Shown piece after piece: positions 8,999 to 17,665 of a DNA stretch of 64,000 bases (positions are counted from its first letter, which is position 1; each line of letters begins with the position of its first letter). Source of the DNA: Arthrobacter sp. YN (GTDB taxonomy: Bacteria; Actinomycetota; Actinomycetes; Actinomycetales; Micrococcaceae). The translations under genes and the position numbers were made by a program. The notes beneath the pieces are model-generated. The model was not told where the DNA came from and searched no databases. It worked only from the letters and a program-made list of their open reading frames with translations. The DNA lies in assembly GCF_002224285.1 (NCBI RefSeq), contig NZ_CP022436.1, forward strand, positions 4,774,001 through 4,838,000, given 5' to 3'.

Positions 8999-11035
8999 AT
9001 GTCATTTGATATCGATCCCGCGCCTAACGCCCGCCTTACCAGTCGACTCGATGTGGAAAAGATCGCCGCTTCGTGCGCTTCCGACCCCCGCGCCGCCCGG
9101 ATGGTGAATGTTCTCCTTGCCCGGGCCACCAAGTGGTCAACCCAGGACACCGTGACTGACCCGGGCGAGCTGGCCGAATGGTGGCATGTCTGCTGGGAAC
9201 GGATCAGTGACGTGGCTTTTGCCCACGCGTACCGGCCCGATCCCGTTCTTGAAGGTTGGCTTCGGGGCGAAGTGCTGCGAATCTGCGCCCTGAGCCCCGA
9301 TGAATGGGTGGGTCCGTCCTTCCGGGCCAAAACACGCCCCACCATTGCCTACCTCGAGACCGCACACATAGGGCTGGCTGTTGCCATCGCTTTGGAGCTC
9401 TGCCCGGAAATCTTCAGCCCGGCTGAGCGTCAAACCATTGAAGAGGCTGTGATCACCAAGGGCTTGGAACCCAGCCGACGCTGGCTCGAAGCGCAGGATC
9501 GGCTTCCGGTCCGCGGGGCTGAACCCGGCCGGGAACTGAACAACTGGTACATGGTGCTGCTGGATGGCTACGCAGCCATGGCCCTCGCCGTCGGTTCGGA
9601 CCAGGACATCGCGACGCTTCCGGATCGCTTCAAGAAGACTGCAACCTTGTACCAAAGGGACAGCTACCCGGAATCCCTGCAATATTGGGGCTACGCGACT
9701 CTCCATCTGACCCACCTTTACGAGTTGATGAGCGCAGCCGGGCTTCCAGGAACCGATCCGGGGCTACTGGTTCCAGCAGCCCGCAGCCTGCCTTGGGTGG
9801 CCCATTCGGTCATGTTCCCCACCCAGGAAGGCCTTTGGGGTGAAGGCAAGCACCTGACCTTGCTCAACTTCGGTGACTCGGCCATGACCGGCCGGCCTCC
9901 GGCAGACTCGCTACTCTGCATGGCACACCATCTTGAGGACCCGCAAGCAGCTGGCCTGGCCCGTTGGCTGTTCGAACAGGGTTACGCCGATCTTGAGTTG
10001 GCTCCTACCGATCTTGCCTCGTTCGGGTTCTTCAATCAGATCAGCTGGATCAGCTTGTCTCATCTGGCGGATGCGGCGGATGCCGTATCGCCGGTGGCAG
10101 CAGGCCTGCCTGAGGTTCAGGGCTTCGCAGAAGGAACGGTGATTGCGCGGGACAACTGGACGGACACCCGAACTGTCGTTGCGGTCCGCAACGGCCACGA
10201 CAAATTGCCGACGGCGTCACACCGCCAGCGCGATCAGGGCAGCTTTATCGCCGGTCATGGCGGCGAAGTGTTCTTCACTGATCCCGGTCACTGCTGCTAC
10301 CGGCTGCGCGCCTATCAGGACGCCAAAGATAGTAGCGCCCACAGCACCTGGTCCTTCTCGGACCCGGCATCCGGACAAACCATGCACCAGAAACAGAGCC
10401 TCGGTATTGATGCCCTGGGCGTTCGCCGTGCGCCGGAAACTGTGGAGAACGTCTTCCCCGGCCCGGCTTCGGTGTTCGGCGCTGACGTGGCTGACGCCTA
10501 CGGCAAACCGATAACCCGCGCTCAACGCACGTGGATCACGTGGTTGCCTCACGTGGTGATAATCGTTGACGACATTGAGACCTCACAACCGATGGTGGTT
10601 AATTCCCAGTTCGTACTCAACAACCGGGACAACAAACTGCGGACCAACCGAGCCACAGATACGCGCTTGGTCTTCCGCCGTGGAGACTCTGCAGTCAAAT
10701 TCTTCCAGCTCAGCAGCGAAACCGACGGCGTCGCCTCCGCCGCTCCTGTGGAAACGCAGCTCACGGCCCTTCATGATGTTTACGATCCGCACCCCAACGC
10801 CCCCGGGCAGGGCAAAGAGGGCAGCGGCCACGTGCATTCTTTCCCCACAGCCACCGCCGGAACCCGTCACCGCGCTGTGTACATCATCATCATGGACCAC
10901 GACTCACAGATTCAGAACTGGCATGCCTATGCCCAGGCTGACGGCACCGTAGAACTCGGTCTGCCGGACCATACAAAGGTTCTGCTTCCCTTGACGCGGC
11001 TCCTCAAGGAAACGCCGGCGAAATCCGGCAAGTAA
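8999..11035 (+). CDS. Heparinase II/III-like protein (putative polysaccharide lyase)
   Basis: A 678-residue protein with the two-domain heparinase II/III layout. An alpha-helical toroid covers about residues 40-370 (LNNWYMVLLDGYAAMA, and SYPESLQYWGYATLHLTHLYELM in the place of the family's 'DGSYPEGVSYWxYG'). A beta-rich C-terminal half contains SHRQRDQGSFIAGHGGEVFFTDPG, matching the H..D.GSF....G...DPG core. The usual HxHxD is reduced to HRQRD, so the catalytic site may differ from the enzyme at 298-2118. No signal peptide is visible. ATG 8999 follows AGGACC. A cytoplasmic oligo-lyase or a related hydrolase is likely; the substrate is unknown. Confidence 0.7.
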   Translation: MSFDIDPAPNARLTSRLDVEKIAASCASDPRAARMVNVLLARATKWSTQDTVTDPGELAEWWHVCWERISDVAFAHAYRPDPVLEGWLRGEVLRICALSPDEWVGPSFRAKTRPTIAYLETAHIGLAVAIALELCPEIFSPAERQTIEEAVITKGLEPSRRWLEAQDRLPVRGAEPGRELNNWYMVLLDGYAAMALAVGSDQDIATLPDRFKKTATLYQRDSYPESLQYWGYATLHLTHLYELMSAAGLPGTDPGLLVPAARSLPWVAHSVMFPTQEGLWGEGKHLTLLNFGDSAMTGRPPADSLLCMAHHLEDPQAAGLARWLFEQGYADLELAPTDLASFGFFNQISWISLSHLADAADAVSPVAAGLPEVQGFAEGTVIARDNWTDTRTVVAVRNGHDKLPTASHRQRDQGSFIAGHGGEVFFTDPGHCCYRLRAYQDAKDSSAHSTWSFSDPASGQTMHQKQSLGIDALGVRRAPETVENVFPGPASVFGADVADAYGKPITRAQRTWITWLPHVVIIVDDIETSQPMVVNSQFVLNNRDNKLRTNRATDTRLVFRRGDSAVKFFQLSSETDGVASAAPVETQLTALHDVYDPHPNAPGQGKEGSGHVHSFPTATAGTRHRAVYIIIMDHDSQIQNWHAYAQADGTVELGLPDHTKVLLPLTRLLKETPAKSGK

Positions 11036-11121
11036 CCCCTTCCAACCAACCAAACATTCCGAACTGCTCCTTGAATCAATGAATAAGTGCAGTCACTTGT
11101 GGCTGCCCGAAAGGACTACGC

Positions 11122-12537
11122 ATGGAAAAGATCTCGAACGACACGTCAACGAAGATGAGTCCCGGACGGAGGGATGTTTTGCGGTTGATGGGCATTGGTG
11201 CAGCCGTGGGAGCGGTGGGCTTCACCATTGAGGAAGGTGCGCTGCTGACCAAAGCGGCCATGGCCTCCGCTGGACGTAAGATCTACGTCCGTGCTGACGC
11301 CGGTACAGGCCCTGACCATGACGGCAGCTCCCCGGAGCGGGCGTTCAACACTTTGCAGGCAGCCTCGAACGTGACCGAGCCCGGGGATACTGTCCTGATC
11401 ATGAATGGCACCTACATCGACGACGGTGCCCCGGGGAACCAAGGCACACTGATCATCACCCGCTCGGGCACGGCCGGGCAACCGATCACCTACACCGCGT
11501 TCCCCCAACACGCCCCGGTGATCACGGTGACCCGGAACTCCTGGACCGGGATCAGGATCACCAGCGCCAGCTACATCACCATCGAAAACCTGACCCTGAG
11601 CGGACTCAGCGCCGGACTGAAATATGAAGACGCCTACGAACTGCGCCTCAAAGCCACCCCCACCTACAACGCGAACGGCATCGCCATCCAACCGGCCGCC
11701 GGGAACGCCGGCGGAGCCGGTTCCCACCACATCACGGTGCGCAACAACCTCGTGCACCACTGGCCAGGCGGCGGCATCGCAGCAACAAAGGCGGACTACC
11801 TCACCGTGCACGGGAACACGGTGCACTCCAACGCCTGGTATTCGATCTTCGCCAACAGCGGCATCTCCACCCTGGTCCCGTCAAACTTCGACTCCAGCAC
11901 CGGGTACAAACACATCTTCACCAACAACCTCGTCTATGACAACCAGTCCTTCATTCCGTGGCGGCAGCAGGGAAAGATCTCCGACGGCAACGGCATCATC
12001 GTCGACTCCACCCTGGGCACCGAAGCCGGCGGCACCCGGTACAAAGGCCGGACATTGGTGGCGAACAACATCGTGTTCAACAACGGCGGCTCGGGCATCC
12101 ACGCCTACAAAGCCAACGGCGTGGACATCATCAACAACACCGGCTATTTCAATTCTGCGAGCCCGGCCCTGGACTACGGAAACATCGGCGCCTGGGTCAG
12201 CGAGGACTGCAACGTCCTGAACAACATCTCCTACGTCCGGACCGGTAAATCCACCAACTCCGCCTACAAAAACATCAACGTCCTCTACGACCACAACATC
12301 TACTTCAACGGCCGGGCCCCGGAGGTCGTTGGTCCCAACGACCTCATTGCGGACCCCCTGTTCGTTACCCCGGCCCTAACCCCAGCCGACGCAGACTTCA
12401 GGCTGCAAGACGGCTCCCCCGCGATCGGCAGCGGCACCAAGAACCTGGCTCCAAAAGACGATTTCACGGGCAAGACGCGTCCGCCAGGACGTGGAATCGA
12501 CCGAGGCGCCTACAGGGCAAACGGCTACGGGTCCTGA
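11122..12537 (+). CDS. Secreted right-handed parallel beta-helix protein (copy 1), putative polysaccharide lyase/epimerase
   Basis: 471 residues. A Tat signal (Arg16-Arg17 in GRRDVLRLMGIG, then an Ala/Gly-rich helix) predicts export folded. The mature part starts with YVRADAGTGPDHDGSSPERAFNTLQ, the entry of PL9-like/DUF1565 beta-helix proteins, followed by many Asn-rich coils (NGIAIQ, HHITVRNNLVHHWPGGGI, NNIVFNNGGSGIHAYKANGVDIINNTGYF). Such proteins are mostly polysaccharide lyases or epimerases; the catalytic residue cannot be assigned by eye. AAAGGAC precedes ATG 11122. A very similar gene lies at 51990-53423 in inverted orientation, also next to a GH5-like gene. It probably makes the oligosaccharides taken up by the LplABC-type systems. 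Confidence 0.82.
   Translation: MEKISNDTSTKMSPGRRDVLRLMGIGAAVGAVGFTIEEGALLTKAAMASAGRKIYVRADAGTGPDHDGSSPERAFNTLQAASNVTEPGDTVLIMNGTYIDDGAPGNQGTLIITRSGTAGQPITYTAFPQHAPVITVTRNSWTGIRITSASYITIENLTLSGLSAGLKYEDAYELRLKATPTYNANGIAIQPAAGNAGGAGSHHITVRNNLVHHWPGGGIAATKADYLTVHGNTVHSNAWYSIFANSGISTLVPSNFDSSTGYKHIFTNNLVYDNQSFIPWRQQGKISDGNGIIVDSTLGTEAGGTRYKGRTLVANNIVFNNGGSGIHAYKANGVDIINNTGYFNSASPALDYGNIGAWVSEDCNVLNNISYVRTGKSTNSAYKNINVLYDHNIYFNGRAPEVVGPNDLIADPLFVTPALTPADADFRLQDGSPAIGSGTKNLAPKDDFTGKTRPPGRGIDRGAYRANGYGS
11278..12480. repeat. Long inverted repeat, copy 1 (partner about 52047-53263)
   Basis: The coding sequence of beta-helix copy 1 is highly similar at nucleotide level to the reverse complement of copy 2. 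The longest exact run I found is 77 bp, 11509-11585, identical to the complement of 52948-53024. Similarity falls off in the signal-peptide region and towards the C-terminus. The end points given are approximate. Confidence 0.75.
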
Positions 12538-12552
12538 CCTTACCGGCGCCGC

Positions 12553-12591
12553 TGCCCGGTCCGGCAGGTAGCCCCACCGCCGGACCGGGCA
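12553..12591 (+). terminator. Strong hairpin between the beta-helix and GH5-like genes
   Basis: TGCCCGGTCCGGC (12553-12565) pairs perfectly with GCCGGACCGGGCA (12579-12591) around a 13-base loop, 16 bp after the beta-helix stop. No clear U-run follows (cttcctaat). It may be a terminator or a processing/stability element separating a secreted protein from the cytoplasmic enzymes downstream. Confidence 0.6.
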
Positions 12592-12638
12592 CTTCCTAAT
12601 CCCACTCCGGGAACCTAGACACCGCGAAAGAGATCGAC

Positions 12639-13832
12639 ATGACGCAGGCAACCCGTTTCGGGGTCAACTACGTGCCCAGCAAAGGCTGGTGGTACTCGTG
12701 GAATGACTGGAACGACCAAGATTTCCAGGACGATTTCCAGGCCATAGCCCAGCTCGGATGCGACCACGTACGCGTGCACTGCCTTTGGCCGCTACTGCAA
12801 CCGAACCCGGGGATGGTGAGCAACACCATGCTTGATCGCCTTGTCCGCCTTCTGGATCTGGCAGAGGCCAACGGCATGGACGTCATCGTGACAGTTTTCA
12901 ATGGCTGGCTCAGCGGATTCGATTTCCGCCCCTCATGGCTGCCCGACAACGTCAACATCTTCACCGACGAGGCAGCCATAACCGCTCAGCTGTCGCTCCT
13001 CGGTTCGCTGGCGAAGCGGGTAGGTACCCACCCGCGTTTCCTGGGCTTCGACGTCGCCAACGAACCCTGCGTCCTGGCCACTTCAACAAAAAATGTCACA
13101 ACCCAGCCGCAAGGGGACGCCTGGGTCCGGACCCTCCTGGACCATTGCCAGCAGCTTGCCCCTGGAAAATTGCATTCCGTTGGCATGGATCACGCACCGT
13201 GGCTGGCAGCCGACGTTCCCTTTGGTCGGCCCACGCTGGCCAACACCGGTGGGCTCACGCCCATCCACGCCTGGAGCTACTTCACCGGTGCACTCGAGCA
13301 GTACGGCCCGCTCGGTACCGGCACACTCCATCTGGCCGAATTCATGCTCGAACTCGCCAAAGCATTCCAGGACGACCCCACCCGGCCCGTCTGGCTTCAG
13401 GAATACGGCGTCGCAAACGACTGGATGACACCTCAAGAACGCGAAACATACGTCGACAAAGCAACCCGATCCGCGCTTAGCGTCGAAAATCTATGGGGCA
13501 TCACCTGGTGGTGTTCTCACGACATCAACAGAGAGCTCACCGGCTTCGTCGAACTCGAATACGACCTCGGCCTCCTCACCGTGGACAACCACGTCAAACC
13601 CACCGGCGCCCGTTTCGCGAGCATCATCGCCGAAGTCAAAGCGGGAAGCGTGGCCGAACCCCAACCACGCAATACGGCACTTATCCTTGACGACGACCAG
13701 ACGCCGGACCTGACCTTCGCGGACCGCTTCTTCGCCGTCATCGACTCCGGCGAGTCCCCGGCGATCATCCTCAGAAGTAAAGCCAACGATGACCGCTACC
13801 TGGCCAGCCGCGGGATCACCGCCATAGTTTAA
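12639..13832 (+). CDS. GH5-like (clan GH-A) glycoside hydrolase, copy 1
   Basis: A 397-residue TIM-barrel hydrolase with both retaining-enzyme glutamates visible: the acid/base Glu142 in GFDVANEP and the likely nucleophile Glu255 in WLQEYG. Aromatic strands such as NGWLSGFDFRPSWLP and WSYFTGALEQYG probably line the sugar site. The arrangement is that of GH5 and related clan-A beta-glycosidases. No signal peptide is present (FGVNYVPS starts at residue 7), so it should act on imported oligosaccharides. A diverged paralogue is at 50732-51928. It sits between the beta-helix gene and uronate dehydrogenase, which suggests it releases uronic acid or a neutral sugar from lyase products. Confidence 0.82.
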   Translation: MTQATRFGVNYVPSKGWWYSWNDWNDQDFQDDFQAIAQLGCDHVRVHCLWPLLQPNPGMVSNTMLDRLVRLLDLAEANGMDVIVTVFNGWLSGFDFRPSWLPDNVNIFTDEAAITAQLSLLGSLAKRVGTHPRFLGFDVANEPCVLATSTKNVTTQPQGDAWVRTLLDHCQQLAPGKLHSVGMDHAPWLAADVPFGRPTLANTGGLTPIHAWSYFTGALEQYGPLGTGTLHLAEFMLELAKAFQDDPTRPVWLQEYGVANDWMTPQERETYVDKATRSALSVENLWGITWWCSHDINRELTGFVELEYDLGLLTVDNHVKPTGARFASIIAEVKAGSVAEPQPRNTALILDDDQTPDLTFADRFFAVIDSGESPAIILRSKANDDRYLASRGITAIV

Positions 13833-13902
13833 TGGCATGCTGCCCTGAAGAAGCTCAAGTCCTGGCATCGAGACCTCAGCAGGTCCCGCAGAAGGAGGAA
13901 CA

Positions 13903-14724
13903 ATGCCACCGGAAACGATCGTCATCACTGGCGGTGCTGGGCGCATCGCTACCGCGCTGCGCCCACGGTTGAGGAAACCCGGCCGGACCATCCGGCTTCT
14001 GGATGTGACCGCACCGGAGGGACCGCTGGACGTCAACGAGGAATTCCACCATATTCCGGTCACCGACCTCGACGGCACCACCAGGGCATGCTTGGGAGCC
14101 CGGGCCCTGGTGCACCTGGGCGGGGACCCCTCGGAACGGCCTTGGGCCGAGCTTGTGGACACGAACATCACCGGAACATACACGGCCTTTGAAAGTGCGC
14201 GCGCAGCCGGCGTCCCCAACGTCTTCTTCGCCAGCTCACTGCACTGCGTCGGCTACAACACGTTCGAATCCGCAAGCCAAAGCCCGGTTGCTCCGCCACG
14301 ACCTGACACCCTCTACGGCGTGACGAAAGCGGCAGGAGAAGCAATCGGCAGCCTCTACGCCGACCGCTTCAGCATGCGGGTGGTAGCAGCACGGATCATG
14401 GAATTCGGTGAACATCCGTCCGGGCAACGGCAACGGCTCACCTGGTTTTCCCACGACGACGCAGCACGCCTGGTAGAAGCAGCCATACAACTGGCAGAAC
14501 CGGGCTTCCACATCGTCTGGGGAAGCTCACGGAACAGCAAAGGGACCGTACCCTTGGGACCCGGAGAAGCAATCGGATTCTTCCCGCAGGACGACGCCGA
14601 AGACCACCTCCAGAGCATGGCTTCTTCTCCCAAGGATGACCCCAAGGACCCTAAAACCGAACTCATCGCCGGAACGTTCATTGATCCCCAACACCCCATC
14701 GACAACGACTGGACGGAAGGCTGA
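13903..14724 (+). CDS. udh: Uronate dehydrogenase-like NAD-dependent SDR
   Basis: A 273-residue extended-SDR protein. GGAGRIA (10-16) binds NAD. FASSLHCVGY (109-118) and Tyr138/Lys142 in YGVTK form the active site. RLTWFSHDDAARLVEA (178-193) and FHIVWGSSRNS match the distinctive C-terminal part of bacterial uronate dehydrogenases, which oxidise D-glucuronate and D-galacturonate to aldarolactones. AAGGAGG lies 5 bases before ATG 13903. It closes the region A plus-strand set (lyases, GH105, GH5), which strongly suggests that the released monosaccharide is a uronic acid. The later aldarate pathway (dehydratase, KDG-type steps) is not complete in this window. Confidence 0.82.
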   Translation: MPPETIVITGGAGRIATALRPRLRKPGRTIRLLDVTAPEGPLDVNEEFHHIPVTDLDGTTRACLGARALVHLGGDPSERPWAELVDTNITGTYTAFESARAAGVPNVFFASSLHCVGYNTFESASQSPVAPPRPDTLYGVTKAAGEAIGSLYADRFSMRVVAARIMEFGEHPSGQRQRLTWFSHDDAARLVEAAIQLAEPGFHIVWGSSRNSKGTVPLGPGEAIGFFPQDDAEDHLQSMASSPKDDPKDPKTELIAGTFIDPQHPIDNDWTEG

Positions 14725-14766
14725 TTCCATGGGGCAAGTGCGGAGCTGAACAACGGTACGGGCCTG

Positions 14767-15789
14767 CTAATGACGGGGCGCGGCGCAACTTCCGCCCACC
14801 ACCAGGTTTCCTTGGAACACGATTGTCTTCTTTGGTTCCTGGGGCGACGCGATTCTTGCGAGCAGGAGCCGGACAGCGGTGGCTCCGATGTCTTTGAGGG
14901 GCTGCCGCAGCGTCGTCAGAGGCGGCTGTGTAAACCGTGCGGATTGAGTTCCGTCGAATGAAACGATGGAGATATCCTCGGGAACACGCAGGCCCAGGCG
15001 GCCGCAGGCATGCAGGGCCCCATGGGCCTGCGCGTCGGAACTGACAAACAGCGCGGTCGGTTTTTCATATCCGGGTTGCCTGTGATCGGGGTTCAGCAGG
15101 GCCTCCGCGGCTTCGGCTCCCCCTTGAGGAGTGAACGCCCCCTGCGCCACGAGATCTGAAGAATGCGGCGCAGCCGCACGCTGTTGCTGTTCCCGCCACC
15201 CTTGCACCCGGTCCTTGCTGGTTCTCAGGGGCCAGGGTCCGCTGATACAGGCGATGCGCTGGTGGCCCCAGCTTTGGAGATGCTCGACGGCGGTGGCCGC
15301 ACCCTGGATATTGTCCACGTGGACACAAGAGGTGGAATCTGTGTCGTCTACGCGGTCAACCACCACAATTGGCGGCAGTTGTTCCTTATGTTCGCGGACC
15401 TTCGCCAGGGCGTCCGAGGAGATCAAGAGCAGCCCATCTGCCCTTCGGTCAATCAAGGAGCGGACATGGGTTCTTTGCAGCTTGGCATCCTCGTGGGTGA
15501 TACCCACTGAGAGCAGATATCCAGCTTGGAGCAGTTCGTGCTCAATGACCTCGGCAAGTTCCGCAAAGTAAGGGTTAACCGGGCTCGGGATGAGGAGGCC
15601 AACCGTTTTGGTGGATCCTCCACGAAGCGCGGAAGCCACCGCATTGGGCCGATAGTCCAGAGCCTCAATGGCCGCATTGACGCGTGCCCGGGCTTCCCGC
15701 GAGACCGGCCTGGGTCCCCCGTTAATGACATAGCTGACGACTGCCGGAGACACGTTCGCCAATGACGCAACGTCTGCTCGCGTCGCCAT
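14767..15789 (-). CDS. LacI-family transcriptional regulator of the region B sugar operon
   Basis: 340 residues. The N-terminal LacI helix-turn-helix (TRADVASLANVSPAVVSYVIN, residues 3-23) and hinge (YRPNAVASALRGG) precede a periplasmic-binding-protein-like sensor domain. AGGAG precedes ATG 15789. It is the last gene of the minus-strand ADP-ribosylglycohydrolase / ABC transporter / PfkB kinase set, 27 bp after the kinase stop, so it is probably co-transcribed and autoregulatory. The best operator candidate is the perfect palindrome at 21487-21500 in front of the first gene. It converges on the uronate dehydrogenase gene with a 42-bp gap. Confidence 0.9.
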   Translation of the reverse strand: MATRADVASLANVSPAVVSYVINGGPRPVSREARARVNAAIEALDYRPNAVASALRGGSTKTVGLLIPSPVNPYFAELAEVIEHELLQAGYLLSVGITHEDAKLQRTHVRSLIDRRADGLLLISSDALAKVREHKEQLPPIVVVDRVDDTDSTSCVHVDNIQGAATAVEHLQSWGHQRIACISGPWPLRTSKDRVQGWREQQQRAAAPHSSDLVAQGAFTPQGGAEAAEALLNPDHRQPGYEKPTALFVSSDAQAHGALHACGRLGLRVPEDISIVSFDGTQSARFTQPPLTTLRQPLKDIGATAVRLLLARIASPQEPKKTIVFQGNLVVGGSCAAPRH

Positions 15790-15816
15790 GCCCTGCTCCT
15801 TATTTGACCGGTTCTT

Positions 15817-16746
15817 CTAAGAAAGACTAGCTGTCACCGACCCCAGTTCATCACGCATGGGATAAGAAGACTGTGCGCCGAACCGGCCCACAGCGAAGCT
15901 TCCTGCTTCAACGCCCACGGTAGTTGCTTGCTCGAGGGTTGCGCCGGCTGACAGTTCCGCAGCCAAAGCCCCCACGAAAGCGTCGCCGGCGCCGGTGGTA
16001 TCCACAACGGCGTCCACGGTGGGGGCTCCAACGAGTCCTTCCCCGGAGCTATCGGACCAGCAGGCTCCCTGTGCGCCCATCGTGATCACGGCCGACCGCA
16101 CATAGTTGCGCAGCACTTTGAGGGCACGCTGTGCCGAGTCATGATCGGTCACTGGGAAGCCAACCATTGCGGCGGCTTCGGATTCGTTCACGATGAGTGG
16201 GTCGCAGAAAGATAGTGTCACCTCGGGCATCGCCTGGTAAGGAGCCAGGTTCAGGACAATCCGGCTATCTCTTTGTGCGGCGGCATCGACGGCTGCGTGA
16301 ATGACTTCCGGCCTGATCTCCGCCTGCAAGACCACAACGGGCGGGTTGGCGTCCGATCCGATGGCCCTGCGGACCCTGTTCGCGTGCAGGGCGTAGTTGG
16401 CGCCGGGGACAACCGTAATGGAGTTTTCGCCGCTTTCGAACACTGACACCAGGGCAAGGCCAGTCTGTTCGTGTGCCGCTATTTCCACAGCTGCGGTATC
16501 AACCCCTTCCTGGCGCAGGGCGCGCAGCAGGTTTTCGCCGTCCCTGTCATCCCCCACGCATCCAACGAACCGGACCTTGGCACCCATGCGGGCTGCGGCT
16601 ACGGCTTGGTTGGCCCCCTTTCCTCCAGCATGCTTGACCAGTGCCTTGGCGAGGACGGTTTCGCCCGGTTCCGGTGGGACGACGACTTTTACGATGTAGT
16701 CCATGTTTGCGGATCCCACCACCAGAACGGTGCTCTTGCTGCTCAC
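15817..16746 (-). CDS. PfkB-family carbohydrate kinase (ribokinase-like)
   Basis: A 309-residue kinase. GGKGANQAVAAA (41-52) is PfkB signature 1. DTTGAGDAFVGALAAE (249-264) holds the anion hole and catalytic base Asp255. The N-terminal VVGSANMDYIVKV is typical of ribokinases. The start is GTG 16746 with GGGAGG 8 bases upstream, immediately after the permease stop; a TTG further upstream would overlap the permease and has no site. It phosphorylates a pentose or related sugar using ATP. With a transporter and an ADP-ribosylglycohydrolase in the operon, ribose released from a ribosylated compound is one candidate substrate, but the specificity is unproven. Confidence 0.88.
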   Translation of the reverse strand: MSSKSTVLVVGSANMDYIVKVVVPPEPGETVLAKALVKHAGGKGANQAVAAARMGAKVRFVGCVGDDRDGENLLRALRQEGVDTAAVEIAAHEQTGLALVSVFESGENSITVVPGANYALHANRVRRAIGSDANPPVVVLQAEIRPEVIHAAVDAAAQRDSRIVLNLAPYQAMPEVTLSFCDPLIVNESEAAAMVGFPVTDHDSAQRALKVLRNYVRSAVITMGAQGACWSDSSGEGLVGAPTVDAVVDTTGAGDAFVGALAAELSAGATLEQATTVGVEAGSFAVGRFGAQSSYPMRDELGSVTASLS

Positions 16747-16747
16747 G

Positions 16748-17665
16748 TTATGAACCTCCCAATCCGGACGAGGCAAGTCCGTCGATGAAGCGGCGCTGAA
16801 GTATCAGGAACAGGATCAACATCGGTGCGATCATGATGATGCCCGCTGCGCTGATCAGGGTGAAGTCCTGAGTGTAGCCCTGCTGGAAAGAGAAGAGCGT
16901 TGTAGAAACGGGCAACAGGTCACTGTTCTGAATAAAGGTGATGGCGAAAAGGAACTCGTTGTAGGCAGATAGACCAGTCACCAACGCGACGGTGAAAAGC
17001 CCGGGCAGGGCGTTGGGGAGCACCACGCGGAAGAGCACCTTAAGTTCCCCTGCACCGTCCATGCGGGCCGCTTCTTCGAACTCTTTCGGAAGGGTGAGCA
17101 TGAACGACCTCAGGAGCAGTGTCGCGAACGGGGAGAACAGGGCGATGTAGATGATGATCAGGCCCAGCTGCGTGTCATAGAGTCCGAAGTTGGACCAGAT
17201 GTAGAACAAGGGGACGAGGAACATCTGCATCGGCAGCGAGCTGGTGACCAGAAGGTAGGTGATGAACGAATTGCCTCCCTTGATATCAAGGCGGGCCAAA
17301 GCGTATGCCGCGCACCCGGCCACGATGCAGGTGCCCAGTACGGTGCCGCCAACGATGATGACGGAGTTGGTGATGCCGGCCCCCATGTTCGCCTGTTCCC
17401 AGGCTCTGATGAAGTTTCCCCATTCCCAGGTTGTGGGCAGGCCCAGCGGATTCGTTGCGAGTTCGCCCTGTGTTTTGAGGGCGTTGAAGAAGAAGAGGAC
17501 GATCGGGCCGAGGGAGAAAATCGCAAGCAAGGTAATGGCGACTGGCATAAAGATGCCAGCGCCCTTGGTGCGTAGTCGGCGGGAACTTCCGGTCCCGGCG
17601 TCGTGCTTTTTGAATTGCGTTTTCCGCTCAAAGGCCATGGCTGTTGACTGCTTTGTGAGACTCAT
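16748..17665 (-). CDS. Sugar ABC transporter permease, MalG/UgpE-type (CUT1)
   Basis: A 305-residue permease with six predicted membrane segments and the EAA-loop FEEAARMDGAGELKVLFRVVLPNALPG. ATG 17665 overlaps the upstream permease's TGA (ATGA), which decides the start over an in-frame codon 30 bases earlier. It ends one base before the kinase GTG. It pairs with the MalF-like permease upstream and the binding protein at 18579-19940; no ATPase gene is present. The sequence is of the MalG class, unlike the YtcP-type permeases of regions A and G, so this is a different transporter lineage. Confidence 0.9.
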   Translation of the reverse strand: MSLTKQSTAMAFERKTQFKKHDAGTGSSRRLRTKGAGIFMPVAITLLAIFSLGPIVLFFFNALKTQGELATNPLGLPTTWEWGNFIRAWEQANMGAGITNSVIIVGGTVLGTCIVAGCAAYALARLDIKGGNSFITYLLVTSSLPMQMFLVPLFYIWSNFGLYDTQLGLIIIYIALFSPFATLLLRSFMLTLPKEFEEAARMDGAGELKVLFRVVLPNALPGLFTVALVTGLSAYNEFLFAITFIQNSDLLPVSTTLFSFQQGYTQDFTLISAAGIIMIAPMLILFLILQRRFIDGLASSGLGGS

